A DNA stretch of 64,000 bases, taken from assembly GCA_030512295.1 (NCBI GenBank), contig JAULSR010000004.1, positions 1,302,001-1,366,000 on the forward strand. Direction: 5' to 3'. How positions within the stretch are numbered: position 1 is the stretch's first letter; each line of letters starts with the position of its first letter. The notes under the pieces were generated by a model, which ran no database searches, was not told where the DNA came from, and saw only the letters and a list, made by a program, of their open reading frames with translations. Both the position numbers and the translations under genes were made by a program. This stretch comes from Bombardia bombarda (lineage: Eukaryota > Ascomycota > Sordariomycetes > Sordariales > Lasiosphaeriaceae). This document shows, piece by piece, positions 33,601-45,293 of the stretch.

Positions 33601-33701
33601 GCGGCTCGGAGATGGACATCGATAGTAATGAGGCTGCTGCTGCTGCTGCTGCGTCGCTGGAGCAGAAGGAGGTCCGGAAGCATGAGGTCTTGAGTCATTA
33701 G
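30640..33701 (+). CDS. SET2: SET2 histone H3 lysine-36 methyltransferase, three exons
   Basis: Exons 30640-31036, 31122-32716 and 32775-33701; total 2919 nt, 972 residues, all phases consistent. The start is the first in-frame ATG (MDGDDRALG). Order of domains: disordered N-terminus; AWS zinc motif (DCDCAEEW to GNGCQNQRF, residues ~126-170); SET (KKGFGLRA, EYIGEV, RFCNHSCNPNC, ELVFNYNVDRYG, ~175-295); post-SET (CYCGEPNCTGF); a helical TFIIS-N/LEDGF-like region (~385-490); WW-type motif (LPTGWFVTTDKSGRYYFYD, ~562-592); SRI domain at the start of exon 3 (FPHVKYVMDKF) that binds the phosphorylated CTD of RNA polymerase II. Set2 marks transcribed gene bodies and represses cryptic initiation. The Glu/Asn/Gly-rich tail is low complexity. 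BRE1 lies in the same window. Confidence 0.96.
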
Positions 33702-35585
33702 GAGAGTTCTGAGTCGACTTGATCAGAGCTCTTTTCCAACCCTGCTTGTTTTTTGGAGGCTGTTTTTTTTTTTTTTTGTTTCGTTTTTTTTTACAACTTT
33801 TCCTTTTCTTACATATTTTATCCCCCCATCATATCGAAACTTTTTATACAACAAACTTGGACTGGCTAGGTAGCGAAGGGTGAGCGGCGGGTGGATACAG
33901 CGGTGGTGTTGCAGATGTGGTGTCCTAGGTTTTGCTATCCACCAAAACATGCGCCCCCTTTCTTTTTGCTTTTTCACAACATTTACATGTACTTTACAGA
34001 TAGCCGCCAAGGAAAGGGCATTTCTTCTATCGTCTTCTTTTTTGCATTGCTCGGTATGGAACTAGTTGGTTAGTTGGTGGGATGATCGGATGGATGTCTG
34101 TCAGTTTGAGATTGGGGGTGGTTTGTTTTATTTTCATTTCCTTTCCTTTGCTCATTTCCGGCTATGAAAGAAATCACACAGCACACAACAGCATACATTA
34201 GGATCAGGATTCGCACGGTATTCATCATTCCATCTGAACATTCATATCACTGGTGGCGGGCGGGTGGGCGCTTAGTACTGGGCTGGTAGGCTGACTGGGT
34301 GTTTGGTTGAGTTGCTGGCCAGTGTGGGAGGGAGAGAGAGGTACAGACACATAAGTGGTTTGGCATATACATCTTGAGTATGGAAGGGAGAGAAAAGGGA
34401 GGGAGGGGGAAGGAAGGCGCTGGGGTGGGTGGGCAAAACGTGATCAAAAATTGTCTTGTTTTTATATATCATGGTGTGTGTGTCTATACGTGGGTATGCT
34501 TTATGCTATTTTAAACATCATGGAATGGAGCGCGGGCGTAGCTCATCTGGGCGTTATGGTTCTCTTTCGTGGCTTGGCTTGGCGTGGTGTTTTGCTGTGT
34601 TATATATCTCTGGTGTGGTGTGGTGCGGGGCGGAGCGGTATATGTGTGGGTCGAGCGAGCTATTGCTCTCTCACTCATTTCCCCATTGCCTGTCCCTCTC
34701 CTTGGAGAGAAGTAAGGGGAATGGAGACGGAGTCAATATTAAGGCCGGCTGGCGGGGATGGGCCGGTAGTCGCGTTATTTTATTATACATATTTACTCAT
34801 TATTAACTTTGGCGGCTTGCCTGTATCATTGGCGGACTATTACACATACCGGCGAGACAGACATAAGGCATTATCTGGGCTTGGAGCTTGGACGGATGAT
34901 GGGCGGGTAATGAGGCAGTTGTTCATATCTCAATCCATTTGTTGGATGGAATGGGCAGAGGGTGGAGAGCCTGTTGTTGCTCGAAATTGTATATACATGT
35001 GTATAAGTGGGCATAATCAGCTAAGAATCGTATGATATATGGTAATGGTTGTGTATCGTCAATACTAGCAGTACGACATATATCACTGGAGCCAAATAAC
35101 CTGCCATTCTTTAAATGTCTCGCTGCATTGTAATATTTCTTTCTGTACTATGATATGAGCAACGATTTTTGACAACGAACGGAATAGTAACTGGCGCATG
35201 CACGCATAAAACTACTTAACATGTGAAAGAGCTGTGTGTGTCCAGGTGTTAATAGATATTTACCCCTCCATCCAATGAATAAAGAACCCGAGAAAAACAA
35301 GAAGGAAAAAAAAGTCGTAACAGTCATAGCCAATTCATACCCCGTACAACCATCCCATCAAGCGCTGCCTGCACTTTGTCGCTTCTGATGGTAGTGTAAG
35401 GCTGTTTGTGATGCCCCCGGCCCCCGGCCCCCCTCCCCCCAATGAGAAAAAATAAAAGCGCCTTTGCGTTCCATACAATAGAAATATGTACGTGTTTCCC
35501 GAATCGAAACCAAGTCAGCCGTCATGTGTTAGCATGTGCGTGTATGTGTGCAAGCAAGCAAACCACCCCACACCCCACAACACAA
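33702..35585. other. Convergent intergenic region between SET2 and FYV10
   Basis: 1.9 kb with T-rich tracts just after SET2 (33760-33800). No conserved ORF; a 226-codon plus ORF at 34355-35035 is Trp/Cys/Tyr-rich and motif-free. Confidence 0.5.
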
Positions 35586-37035
35586 CTACGTAATAAACAC
35601 CTTCTTCAACTTATCACTCGTATACAACTCCCCCGTGACCAAGTCCTTGAACTGCCCCGACGGTAGCCCCGCCTTGACTGCATACTCCTCTAGCCTGCCT
35701 TTGCCATACACACGCCCATTCGGCATCAGCAACAAGTCGTGCTCGACATGGCTCTTGCTGTGGTGCGCATAGGGCACCTTGCGGGCGAGCTCGTTGAGCT
35801 CGGTCGAGCAGATGGGGCAGACGCTGGTCGTCAGGCTGGTGCTGTGGCTGGGCTGCGACGAGCTAGTGGCCTGGCTGCTGTGGCAGGCGGGCGTCTTGAG
35901 CGCCGACAGGCCTGATGACAGCGCGATGTGCAGCAGGGGAAAGGAGGGCAGGTTGAGGAGCTTGTTGTGGGCCTCGACAAAGGCGTGCGCGAGCCTGGTC
36001 CAGCGCTCGGCGCTGTACCACGACGCGTAGGGCTCCTGGGTGGTGTCGGGGAGGAAGGCGAGCAGGCCGGCGATGTGGCGGACTTCTTCGGGGTAGGTGT
36101 CGCTGAAGGGGACGATGAACTTTTTGGCGTGCGCGATGGCCTCGGCCATCTTGGCGGGGGAGCCGGAGCCGGAGCGGCGCATCTCGATGTATTGCTGGCA
36201 GCGGAGCATGAATTCGAGGTCGGACTGGTGCGTCAGGAGAGGGGGGTGGGTTAGCTGGCTGTTGGAGGTAGATGGTGGTGGCGGGGATACTGAGGATGGA
36301 AACACACCTGCATCCTGCGAAGCTCCTTTTTGTTCTCGCTGCACCATGCTAATGCCTCCTGCACACTGCCGTTCTCGAGCGACTTGCGGATCTTGTTCAT
36401 GGCGACAAACGTGTTGATGTCCACCAGGTCGTGCATCTGGCGCGTGTCGGCCAGGGTGCAGGCCGAGTTGCTGTAGCCATGGCGGAGCAGGTAGTCGACC
36501 ACGAGACGGTCGAGACGCTGGCGAGACCACGCTTCGTACTTGACGTCCTCGACCGTGTGCATGTCCTCGAGCTCGCGCAGGTGACTGACCCGGGCGTCGA
36601 CCTGTCTGTAGAGGCGGGATTCCTCCTCGGCCTGGACCGAGAGCTTGCGCTTCAGGCCCCGCATCCTGGACAACATCATGTCCAAGTTTTTGACGACATC
36701 CTGGGGCGACGTTTTCCCGTTGAGCGAGCCGGTAGCCGTTTCTTTGAGGAGTGTCTTTACATGGCTCGAGTCCTTCTCGAAGTTGAAATGGGCTGTGCGA
36801 AAGTTCTTGCGGAGGAGTTCATAGGGGAGGCGTAGGAGCGATTGGTCCTGGGACGGTTCAGTTCAGCATGGCTTCAGAATGTCGTTGCTGCGAGATGACG
36901 TCGCGTGTTTCTGGACAGCTAGACGACGGTGTGCTGACCCCTCACCCCCAATAGACAGCTTTGGGCATTGCACTGGGCACTTACCAGTAGGAGATGGTTG
37001 TCGTGGTTGATCTTGGAGGCTTCGTGGTCTGCCAT
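35586..37035 (-). CDS. FYV10: FYV10/GID9, RING-like subunit of the GID/CTLH ubiquitin ligase, three exons
   Basis: Exons on the minus strand: 37035-36985 (MADHEASKINHDNHLLL), 36847-36308 and 36224-35586; 1230 nt, 409 residues. Domain order fits MAEA/Gid9: N-terminal helices (LLRLPYELLRKNFRTAHF), LisH (RLDRLVVDYLLRHGYSNSA, ~128-150), CTLH and CRA region (to KLLNLPSFPLLH), and a degenerate RING near residue 331 (CPICSTELNELA, then VEHDLLLMPNGRVYG). The GID complex ubiquitinates gluconeogenic enzymes such as fructose-1,6-bisphosphatase when glucose returns. The LLMPNGRVYG signature separates Fyv10 from the sister RING subunit Gid2. Splice sites GTAAGT...CCCAG and GTGTGT...ACCAG are good and phases match. 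Confidence 0.93.
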
Positions 37036-40000
37036 GGTGTGTTGCTGATAAGTGTCGCTGGTGTCGCTTGTCGTGGGGCAGCAATGAAGCTGGAGAGTGT
37101 TGGAGGTGCACACGGATCTCTTTGTGCTATGTCTGCTTGGATAAGCGGTCAGGGTGGGATTATGCGAGAACCCGCCTGGTCCGTCACGGATCGGCCAAGA
37201 TTGGGGAGGCACGACGACTCCAATATCGAGGCCGATTGGCCACTCACCGCGACCGTCTACTTCGGGCACCCTTCACCGTTACTGGGCATCTAGGTACGTG
37301 TTTTCTGTTACACAAAAGATCAACGGCACCTCTGCGACCTGTGTGAATGATGGTTTTATTAAGTACCGACACTATCCCATAGCAAAGCTCACCTCCTCTG
37401 GCTTTTAGCTGGCCTCTCAAACAAAGGGAGCCAGGTAGATAGGTTCCTAGGGCGCTGGGAGACTACGGTAAGCCAATAAGTTATGTAAGGACTTGTAGGC
37501 GATAAACCCTATTTGAATACCACAACATTTGTACGAAGTACGAGGAGTACATTAGCTCGAGTTTGGGATAACTCGGTGAGCTAAGCGCATCTATTCTAAT
37601 CACTCGGCAAAAAGCTGGGGTAATTCGTACCACACGGGTCATGTTAGCGACGAAAAAGGCTCGTTATTTAATTATTATCCTCTAGCCCAAAAAGGGTAAC
37701 ATCTCTCCCAATTAACCAAGGTTGGCGATCCACCGGGAGTGAGTGGGATGGCGGCGGCGGCGTTTCGTGTCACGAGCACGCTGCAACCACCACGACGCCC
37801 GAATCATGTGTCAAAGTTGTCTCACTGTGCTACTACATGCATGTCTGCCTCCCTCCAGCCTCCATCCATACTGTGTATCTCTGGCTGTCTGCGGGAGAGG
37901 CACCAACGGCACTAACTAAGTACCAAGTCGAGCACGAAAGAGGAATCGAAAAAATATGTCTCGTCCAACAACGGTTGATTCCACGAACTGGGCCATCCCA
38001 ACTGCTATCAGCTTCCCGTCCGAGCCCAACCGAGCCCAGCCGAGCCCAGCCAGGCTACTATTGACCGGTAGTCGTTCGAGGGCTGGATAATCCGATAATA
38101 TATCGGCCTGCCTCCTGCCTGCACAATCAAGTATGGTACGGTATGATTATCCACACGTACTGGCACCAAGTGGGTGCACTATGGGATGGTGTTGTTGCAC
38201 GAGACGACAATGTCAAGGATGTGTGCCGGATACCTTGCCAACAAGTGCAGGGTCGGGGGAACACGTGCTGACGACAGTGAGAGCAAGTCGGATGGAGGAA
38301 GGGGAGGATGGAAAGGATGGGGAAGGCAACAAGGTTTTCCCAGTCTTGATACAAAACCAGACCCATGTCCTACCAGAAGTGTATTTGAAACGCCACCTCG
38401 AGAGCATCAACAGTTTTGCTGCTGAAAGCCAACCATTCACCTACCTATTGTCGAAAGAAATACCGCCGTCCCCAGATCTGTCAATCCAACGACACGCACT
38501 ATCGTGAGGGGAGAGGGGAGCAAGAATCCGAGGGCGAGAGCACCCCGCACATGTGCACGGAGGGGTAGGCCCAGTGTTAGTGCAAGCCAGGGTAGGAGGC
38601 ATTCAAATCTCGGGCAGCAGCCGTGATCGTAATGCTGATCGCTTGTGCATGCAGGTAACCTAACAAAGGTCCATTCCTGCCACCGCCGCCGTGGTTTGCT
38701 CAGCTGGAAGCTCCGGGCTCACACACTGCAGTGCAGCACGAGAAGACGGAGAGAGGAGGGGGCTTCGGGGGCCGAACGGACGGACAGCAAGCACAGCAGC
38801 ACAGCACCCTTCTGTTGGTGCGGGGTGCTTATTAGGTAGTGCATCCTGAAGTACGTACACTTGGTAAGTGTAAGAGGTTCCATCTGGTCTTGTTGGTGGT
38901 GGTGGTTGTGGTGGTGCCGCGGAGCTCGCTAGCTTGGAAGCCTGGGCTGGTGACTGAGCTTCCTTTGGGTGGTGGTGGTGGTGCACTGGTGGGTGGCTGG
39001 GCTGGAGAACTCCCTGGGCTTGGGAGGTGGTGGTGCTGGTTCCGACAGAGACATGGTCCGTGCACATACATATTGAGGACCCGCGTTTTCTGACCTTCCC
39101 AGACCTCAGCTCACATGATCTTCCTGTCCATCATTCAACTCCTCGACGGAGACCATCAAGCGCCGTTGCAGAGCCAAAGTCCAAACGCATTTTCTTCCGA
39201 CAACTGGTACGTGTTTGAGCCCTTGTCCAGATAATTCCCTATCGATCGATGCCTGTTTTCTTTTGTTTGTTTGGCCTATCGGAAGTGATGGGTCCCCAAG
39301 ACTGATTCCCGCAGTCTCGTCACGTTTTCGGGCACGTTCTTATCCTTCACATGACCACGACCGACCGACGTGGATCTCCTGGCAAACCACTCTACAAAGG
39401 AAAATAGGTATGGAGTTCCATCATCGCCTGTGCCTTTTCTATCGTCCAGAACAGACGCGTCAGGCCGCGCCATGCGCACCTGCGACTGCTACTGCTCATG
39501 GCAATTGAGGCAAGCTGCATCTTGTCATCGTTGTCGTCTTCTTGCGATGGCGACATTGCTGCTACAACTAAAGCTATTGCTGCCATTTGCTTGCTACCTT
39601 TGCATCTTTCAGCTAGAGGACTTTACCGCGCCGCGAAATGTCCAAATGAGCACACACGCTCGCTGGCCTGGCCCCCTGCCTGCACCCCTACCCGCGCATC
39701 TTCTTTTGTGATTACTATCGCGGGATCCTTGTGGTCGCATACCAGCTATCTACTGTCGATTGAACGCACTGCTTTGCAGCACTTGTACACAGTATGCGCA
39801 CGCGTCTTGTTGAAGGGTCCAGTGACTCCGTTAGTCATTTCGCGCACGCGATGCATCTTTCACCTCAAATCGACCAGAGCACTCCCGTCCTTCCCCCAAC
39901 ACACTGCAACAGCCAGGCGAGTGCTTGCCGTACAGTGCCATCCAGCTTGCTAGACGCTCTATGTCAAAAAATCTCATTTTTTTTCCACGCCGCCATGATT

Positions 40001-40098
40001 ACCATTCTCAGCCTACCATGGCCCGTTCGAAGCGTCCATCCTTACCTGGATACGTTACTAACTGGGCAGCAGCGCAGCTTTTGTTACAAGAGCTTTGA
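37036..40098. promoter_or_regulatory. 3-kb divergent region between FYV10 and the CBF1-like gene
   Basis: No supported gene. It contains a CACGTG E-box at about 38264, many short overlapping ORFs, and a GAGCCCA-type repeat at ~38020-38052. The ~600 bp before the bHLH gene have several ATGs with short frames and may be a long leader. Confidence 0.45.
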
Positions 40099-41057
40099 AT
40101 GGCTACAATGATGGAACAGACTGATCTGTCGGACGTGATAAACACCCCCGGTCAGAAGCGTAAGCGCAATACCGAGTCGGCCTCTCCAGAATCGCGCAGG
40201 AACAAGCGTGGTGCGCCCCCCGCAGCCATGACAGTGTCGGACTCGGACACGCAGGCATTCCTTCAGGAAACGGCTGTGAGCATTGCCCAGGCGGCACAAG
40301 ACCACGTCAATGTCGACGACTTCAGCGCACTTGCACAGGCTACTGCCGACCACAGCGATCCATCAGACACTGCCAATGCCTCGAGTACGGCAGCAGCAGC
40401 TCTGAACATCAACATGTTTCCCACGCTTCATGTCCCGCCAACTACTGAGGAGACGTTCGCAGCGCAGTCACTGAACGATCCACACCATGATGAGCACTCT
40501 TACAACACATCTCCCGTTGGCCAGTTGGACGGGCTTCCTTCGGTTTCGTCAGGCTCAATGCAATCGGCCAATGGTCTACAGCAGGAGCAAAGATATAACT
40601 CAGGCGGTATCCCCAAGCCCGCTGTTGGCTCTGAAGAGTGGCATAAGATGCGGAAGGATAATCACAAAGAGGGTAGGCTTCTTCATCCCCAAAACAGGTT
40701 ACCGTCGGACCCTTTTCTAACGCGACTTTAGTGGAGCGCCGCCGTCGTGAGACGATCAACGAAGGCATCAATGAGCTCGCCAAGATTGTGCCTGGGTGTG
40801 AGAAGAACAAGGGCTCGATATTACAGCGCGCAGTGGCGTTCATCACGCAGCTCAAGGAGAACGAGACGCAAAACATCGAGAAATGGACGCTGGAGAAGCT
40901 CTTGACGGAGCAGGCGATCCAAGAGCTCAGTCAGTCCAACGACAAACTCAAGCAGGAGTGCGAGCGCCTATATCGCGAACAGGAAACGTGGAAAAGGATC
41001 GCGCAAAGCGCTGGCCTACAGCTACCTCAGAAAGAAGAGCCCGGCAGTAACAGCTAG
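40099..41057 (+). CDS. CBF1: CBF1-type bHLH transcription factor, two exons
   Basis: Exons 40099-40672 and 40732-41057; 900 nt, 299 residues. The 59-bp intron splits the bHLH just after the basic stretch (WHKMRKDNHKE | VERRRRETINEGINELAKIVP). The basic region with H, E and R at the E-box-contacting positions, helix-loop-helix (SILQRAVAFITQLKENE) and the following coiled coil (LEKLLTEQAIQELSQSNDKL) match Cbf1 (centromere-binding factor 1). In yeasts Cbf1 binds CACGTG at centromeres and at methionine, sulfur and respiratory gene promoters; in filamentous fungi the role is mainly transcriptional. The N-terminal 180 residues are acidic and disordered with a basic KRKR motif near residue 20, a probable nuclear signal. 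Confidence 0.88.
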
Positions 41058-42577
41058 GAGCAGCCTGCCACTCTGCCTTTCTCTGCCGACTAGGGCTGCA
41101 CACACACAAGACCTCCCAGTTCTGCTTTGCCTGAGGGTATACCCGGGTGTCCCCTCGCACCTTTCTCTCGATTGTACGGATAGGGAATGCTTCTCTTCAT
41201 TTTCGTGGGGGTTTTTTATTATTTTGATTAAATTCTGCTGTTTTTCTGGTTTCTCTCTTTTGGCAGGTAGCAAAGGCATACTATTGTAAAGCTGGGTGTG
41301 GTGGACTGGACGGTCCGGTCTGGTCTGGTCTGGTCTTTTATAGCTCGGTAGCGGATTATTAGGCTTCATTTTCAACAGCCGTGTGTGTGCCCTTCGGGTG
41401 CCCGCGGCCTTTTTTTTTCTTTCTCTTTTTTGTGATGGGAGTTGCTTGCTGGCAAGGGACAGGCATGGGATAACGTGCACGCGGATGTGTATATATGGCG
41501 TTGGAGGGATAGGGGATATACAATGCAATGCAATGCAATGATGGGCGTGTTTTGCTATACGATATGAAACATTGGTACTTTTATAGTCTCTCTGCTGTTG
41601 CTTTGGTGCAAATGTGTCGGCATGCTTCGGCATTATGAAAGGCTGAGATGGCTGTGCAGGACGAGGTAAGCGTTTGTCTCTTGTTTTGCCTGCCTGGTGG
41701 CCGCAAAGGCGATGGGTAGTGTGTTGATATCAGGCCATAAACATTGCCTTTTTGGGGGCGGGGCGGACGGGCGGAAGCCCAGGGGCGACGAGAAGCTGTC
41801 ACGAACTGAAGCAGCCGTTTGCCGGCCGCTATCCAAGAGGGCAGCTCTTATCGGGCTGGATCCGATTTCCCAATTCTGCTTGGCGTTGTAAGGGTCGCTC
41901 CCGATAGGCTGTGGAGCACCAGAGCACCCAGCCGATAAGGAGCATCATAGCGATGGCGCAGGTGAGTGTTTAGCTGGACCCCCGATTTCGCAACACAGGC
42001 GGGAAGGGGACGAACGGAACCCTGAGAGATAGATTCTTGACAAAGGCGATCTTGACTAAGGCGATGAGCAGTGCATTCAATGCAGGTAGGTAGTTTGCGA
42101 GTCAGTCTCAAGAAGCTACTTATTAAAGAAAGCTCGATTTCCCCCAATTGTCTTCTTCCCCGAGGGGGCCCGACATTGAGGCTGTTGGTGGAACCAGGAT
42201 AACAAACAGCAAGCTCGATTGACATTTTCCCCGCTTCCAATTCCCACCACAACCGTGATCCTAAGCCCTGTCTAGCTTCCCAGCCAGCATCATCGGCCAG
42301 CAGCAAGCTGCAGCTGTACCCTGCATCACTGGTTCGTTCTAGGAGGGACCGGCCGCGGATTGTCCAGTAGTCTCTCCTCGTATGTAGCCATATAAGCCGC
42401 CGATAACCAGCTCGATACATAAAGAGACTGGGCCTCGCACGTTTGGCGATCAGTAGTGTCGCCCCTACTTAGCAAAGAACACCATTTACACCACCAATCC
42501 GGCTGACGCGGACCTCCAACGTCCACACATCCGCAGTCCGCCGTTGAAAGACAACAAGACATCATAATATACCAGGA
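41058..42577. other. Intergenic: CBF1 3' flank and GABA-transaminase promoter
   Basis: 1.5 kb without a supported gene. (CAATG)4 at 41521-41540; a GCAGGTAGGTAG motif at ~42083. The last few hundred bases are likely promoter and leader. Confidence 0.5.
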
Positions 42578-44210
42578 ATGGCTGCTCGAGTGTTTCGAAG
42601 CGGCAGCGCTGCCGTGCGCGCAGCGTCGCTGTCGGCGACTAGAATCCGACCTGTGTCTGCTGCGTCGTCGGTGTCCCTATCCATGACACAGCAGTCGCGT
42701 CGCCAGTTTGGTCTCTCAGCTTCTAACAGGGCGCCCTACTACGCCTGGGAGCCCGAGGGCCCGACTGTCAAGACCGACATCCCCGGCCCCCAGGCCAAAG
42801 CCGCCATCGCCGAGCTGGACGAGGTGTTCGACACCCGGAGCTTGAACATGCTCACCGACTACCAGAAGAGCTCGGGCAACTACATTGCTGACCCTGACGG
42901 AAACGTGCTGCTGGACGTGTGAGTGACAGCCAGACCTGACAGTATCCTGACAGTATCTTGACACGCTCTCCTAACACGTATACTCCCGCCCCACCAGCTA
43001 CGCCCAGATCGCCTCCATCCCCATCGGCTACAACAACCCCGCCCTCCTCAAAGCCGCCCAGGGCGACGACATGATCAACGGGCTCATCAACCGCCCCGCC
43101 CTCGGCAACTTCCCGCCCAGCGACTGGGCCGACGTGCTCAAGACGGGCATCCTCAAGGTCGCCCCGAAGGGGCTCGACCAAGTCTTCACCGCCATGGCCG
43201 GCTCCGACGCCAACGAGACCGCCTACAAGGCCGCCTTCATGTGGCGGCGCCAGCACGAGCGCGGCGGCGCCCACGTCGAGTTCACCGCCGACGAGATGGC
43301 GTCCGCCATGGACAACAAGCTCCCCTCGGGCCAGACCGAGCTGAGCATCATGAGCTTCAAGACGGGCTTCCACGGCCGCCTCTTCGGCTCCCTCTCCACC
43401 ACGCGCTCCAAGCCCATCCACAAGCTCGACATCCCCGCCTTCGACTGGCCGCAGGCCACCTTCCCGCAGCTCAAGTACCCGCTCGACGCCCACGCCGCCG
43501 AGAACGCCGCCGCCGAGCAGGCCGCCCTCGCCGAGGTCGAGCACCTCATCACCACCTACCCCGCGCCGCCCTGCGCCGTCATCGTCGAGCCCATCCAGTC
43601 CGAGGGCGGCGACAACCACGCCTCGCCCGCCTTCTTCCGCGGCCTGCGCGCGCTCACCCGCAAGCACAACGTGCTGCTCATCGTCGACGAGGTGCAGACG
43701 GGCGTCGGCGCCACGGGCAAGTTCTGGGCCCACGACCACTGGGACCTGCAGGACCCGCCCGACATGGTCACCTTCAGCAAGAAGGCGCAGACGGCCGGCT
43801 ACTACTTCGGCAACCCCGAGCTGCGGCCGAACAAGCCGTACCGCCAGTTCAACACGTGGATGGGCGACCCGGCGCGCGCGCTGCTGTTCCGCGCCATCGT
43901 CGGCGAGATTGAGCGGCTCGATCTGGTCAGAAACACGGCCCGCGTGGGGGATTATTTGTACGGCAAGCTCGAGGCGCTGGCGAGCAAGTACCCGGGGCAG
44001 TTTGCGAACCTGCGCGGAAAGGGCATGGGCACGTTTATCGCGTTCGACAACCCCCGTCGGGACGAGTTCTTGGCGCGCGCAAAGAAGTTTGGCGTGAATA
44101 TCGGCGGGAGCGGACAGAGCGCCGTGAGGCTGCGGCCGATGCTGATTTTCCAGGAGCATCATGCGGATATACTGCTTGAGGCGCTGGAGAAGATTGCCAA
44201 GTCGTGGTAG
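42578..44210 (+). CDS. gatA: 4-aminobutyrate aminotransferase (GABA transaminase), mitochondrial, two exons
   Basis: Exons 42578-42918 and 42998-44210; 1554 nt, 517 residues. The N-terminus is Arg/Ser/Ala-rich without acids (MAARVFRSGSAAVRAAS), a typical mitochondrial targeting sequence. The rest is a class-III PLP-dependent aminotransferase: GSDANETAYKAAF (cofactor phosphate site), SFKTGFHGRLFGSLS, EPIQSEGGDNHAS, LLIVDEVQTGVGATGKFW (Asp contacting the pyridine nitrogen), and TFSKKAQTAGYYF with the Schiff-base lysine near residue 374. It converts GABA and 2-oxoglutarate to succinic semialdehyde and glutamate in the GABA shunt, allowing GABA use as nitrogen source. Exon 2 has very strong C/G bias at third positions, which suggests high expression and creates a long antisense ORF. 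Confidence 0.95.
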
Positions 44211-45293
44211 AAGAATGAGGTTGTGGGTGTTTGGTATCAAAATGGGACGGAATACAACAACAAAAGAAGAGGAAAAGAGAAGAGAAAGAAAACATGGGCA
44301 AAGATACAGCATGAAAAACGCCTTGATTGGGATGGGATGGCGCGAAGATTACGGAGTAGCTAGGTACCTAGTTAGGGATCTGTTTTGGTAATCTTTGATG
44401 AAGCGATTACATTGGGGAGGCAAGGAATGGAACGATTAACAGCAATGGGATGACGGTGGACCTGCTTTGCGAAATGGGGAAGATATATGAATGAACAAGA
44501 AAGAAACCAAGTTTGACAAACAAACACTATTATTGGGAGCAGGAGTTTGCTTGCAGGAAGAGCATCTGGGTTAGTTGTGGTTGTACCCCATGGTACCCAG
44601 CCTGCATTTACCTAAGTCTAGTTGAAGCTTTGGAATTAATCTTATTGCACAAACCGCTGACTATGGTGGTAAATATGTCTCAGAATTCTGAATCATCAAA
44701 GACATGTACGAGCACAACCACCCCTCTACACTCATCTGCTCCTTATCTACCTACTCACATATGCCAAGACCAATCAAACGCAAGAAATGTGCTTGCTCGC
44801 TGATGCCTCGGTAGTTGATAACATCAAGAAATTCTTCAGTTCTTTCGCTGCACGTATGTATGCACTAGGTATATAGAAATACGAATATTGCCCCCTTTCC
44901 TTTTAGCACCCCCCCTTTCAACTCAAGTTTCAATGCCTCAGAAACGCTCTTCTTTTCCGCTGTCATGTGGTAATATAAATTTTTTTTTGTCTCTCGGGTA
45001 TCCCACACACCTATGGTCCAGGTGGTTGCAGAAAACATACATACAGAAACAAACTACAACAACAACAAGCATAAAGAATCATATCGCAAACCAACAAGAA
45101 CAATTCAGGAACACATAAAAACACCAAAAAAGTCGGATTTCGCAGGCCCTCGACTCCCCCCCCCCCCCCCCCCCCCCAACTCGATCGTTAATTCACACAG
45201 AGACAGGCAGACAGACAGACCGACACACACACACTTTCCACCCCCTTGTATCTATCGTCCATCTATCCAACCCCCCCCACCCAAACCCCCCAA
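44211..45293. other. Convergent intergenic region between gatA and POP2
   Basis: 1.1 kb, AT-rich, with a 22-base C tract at 45156-45177 and short A/T tracts. No gene is supported. Confidence 0.5.
45156..45177. repeat. Poly-C tract (22 C)
   Basis: Uninterrupted run of 22 C, about 120 bp beyond the POP2 stop codon, so probably within or next to its 3' UTR. Confidence 0.9.

Noticed and set aside
34355..35035. 226-codon plus ORF between SET2 and FYV10
   Set aside because: Trp, Cys and Tyr excess, repetitive start, no motif. It lies in convergent 3' flanks.
42852..44312. 486-codon ORF antisense to GABA transaminase
   Set aside because: It mirrors the strongly C/G-biased third positions of gatA exon 2. 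The product is Val/Gly/Leu/Glu-rich low complexity and spans the gatA intron and 3' flank.
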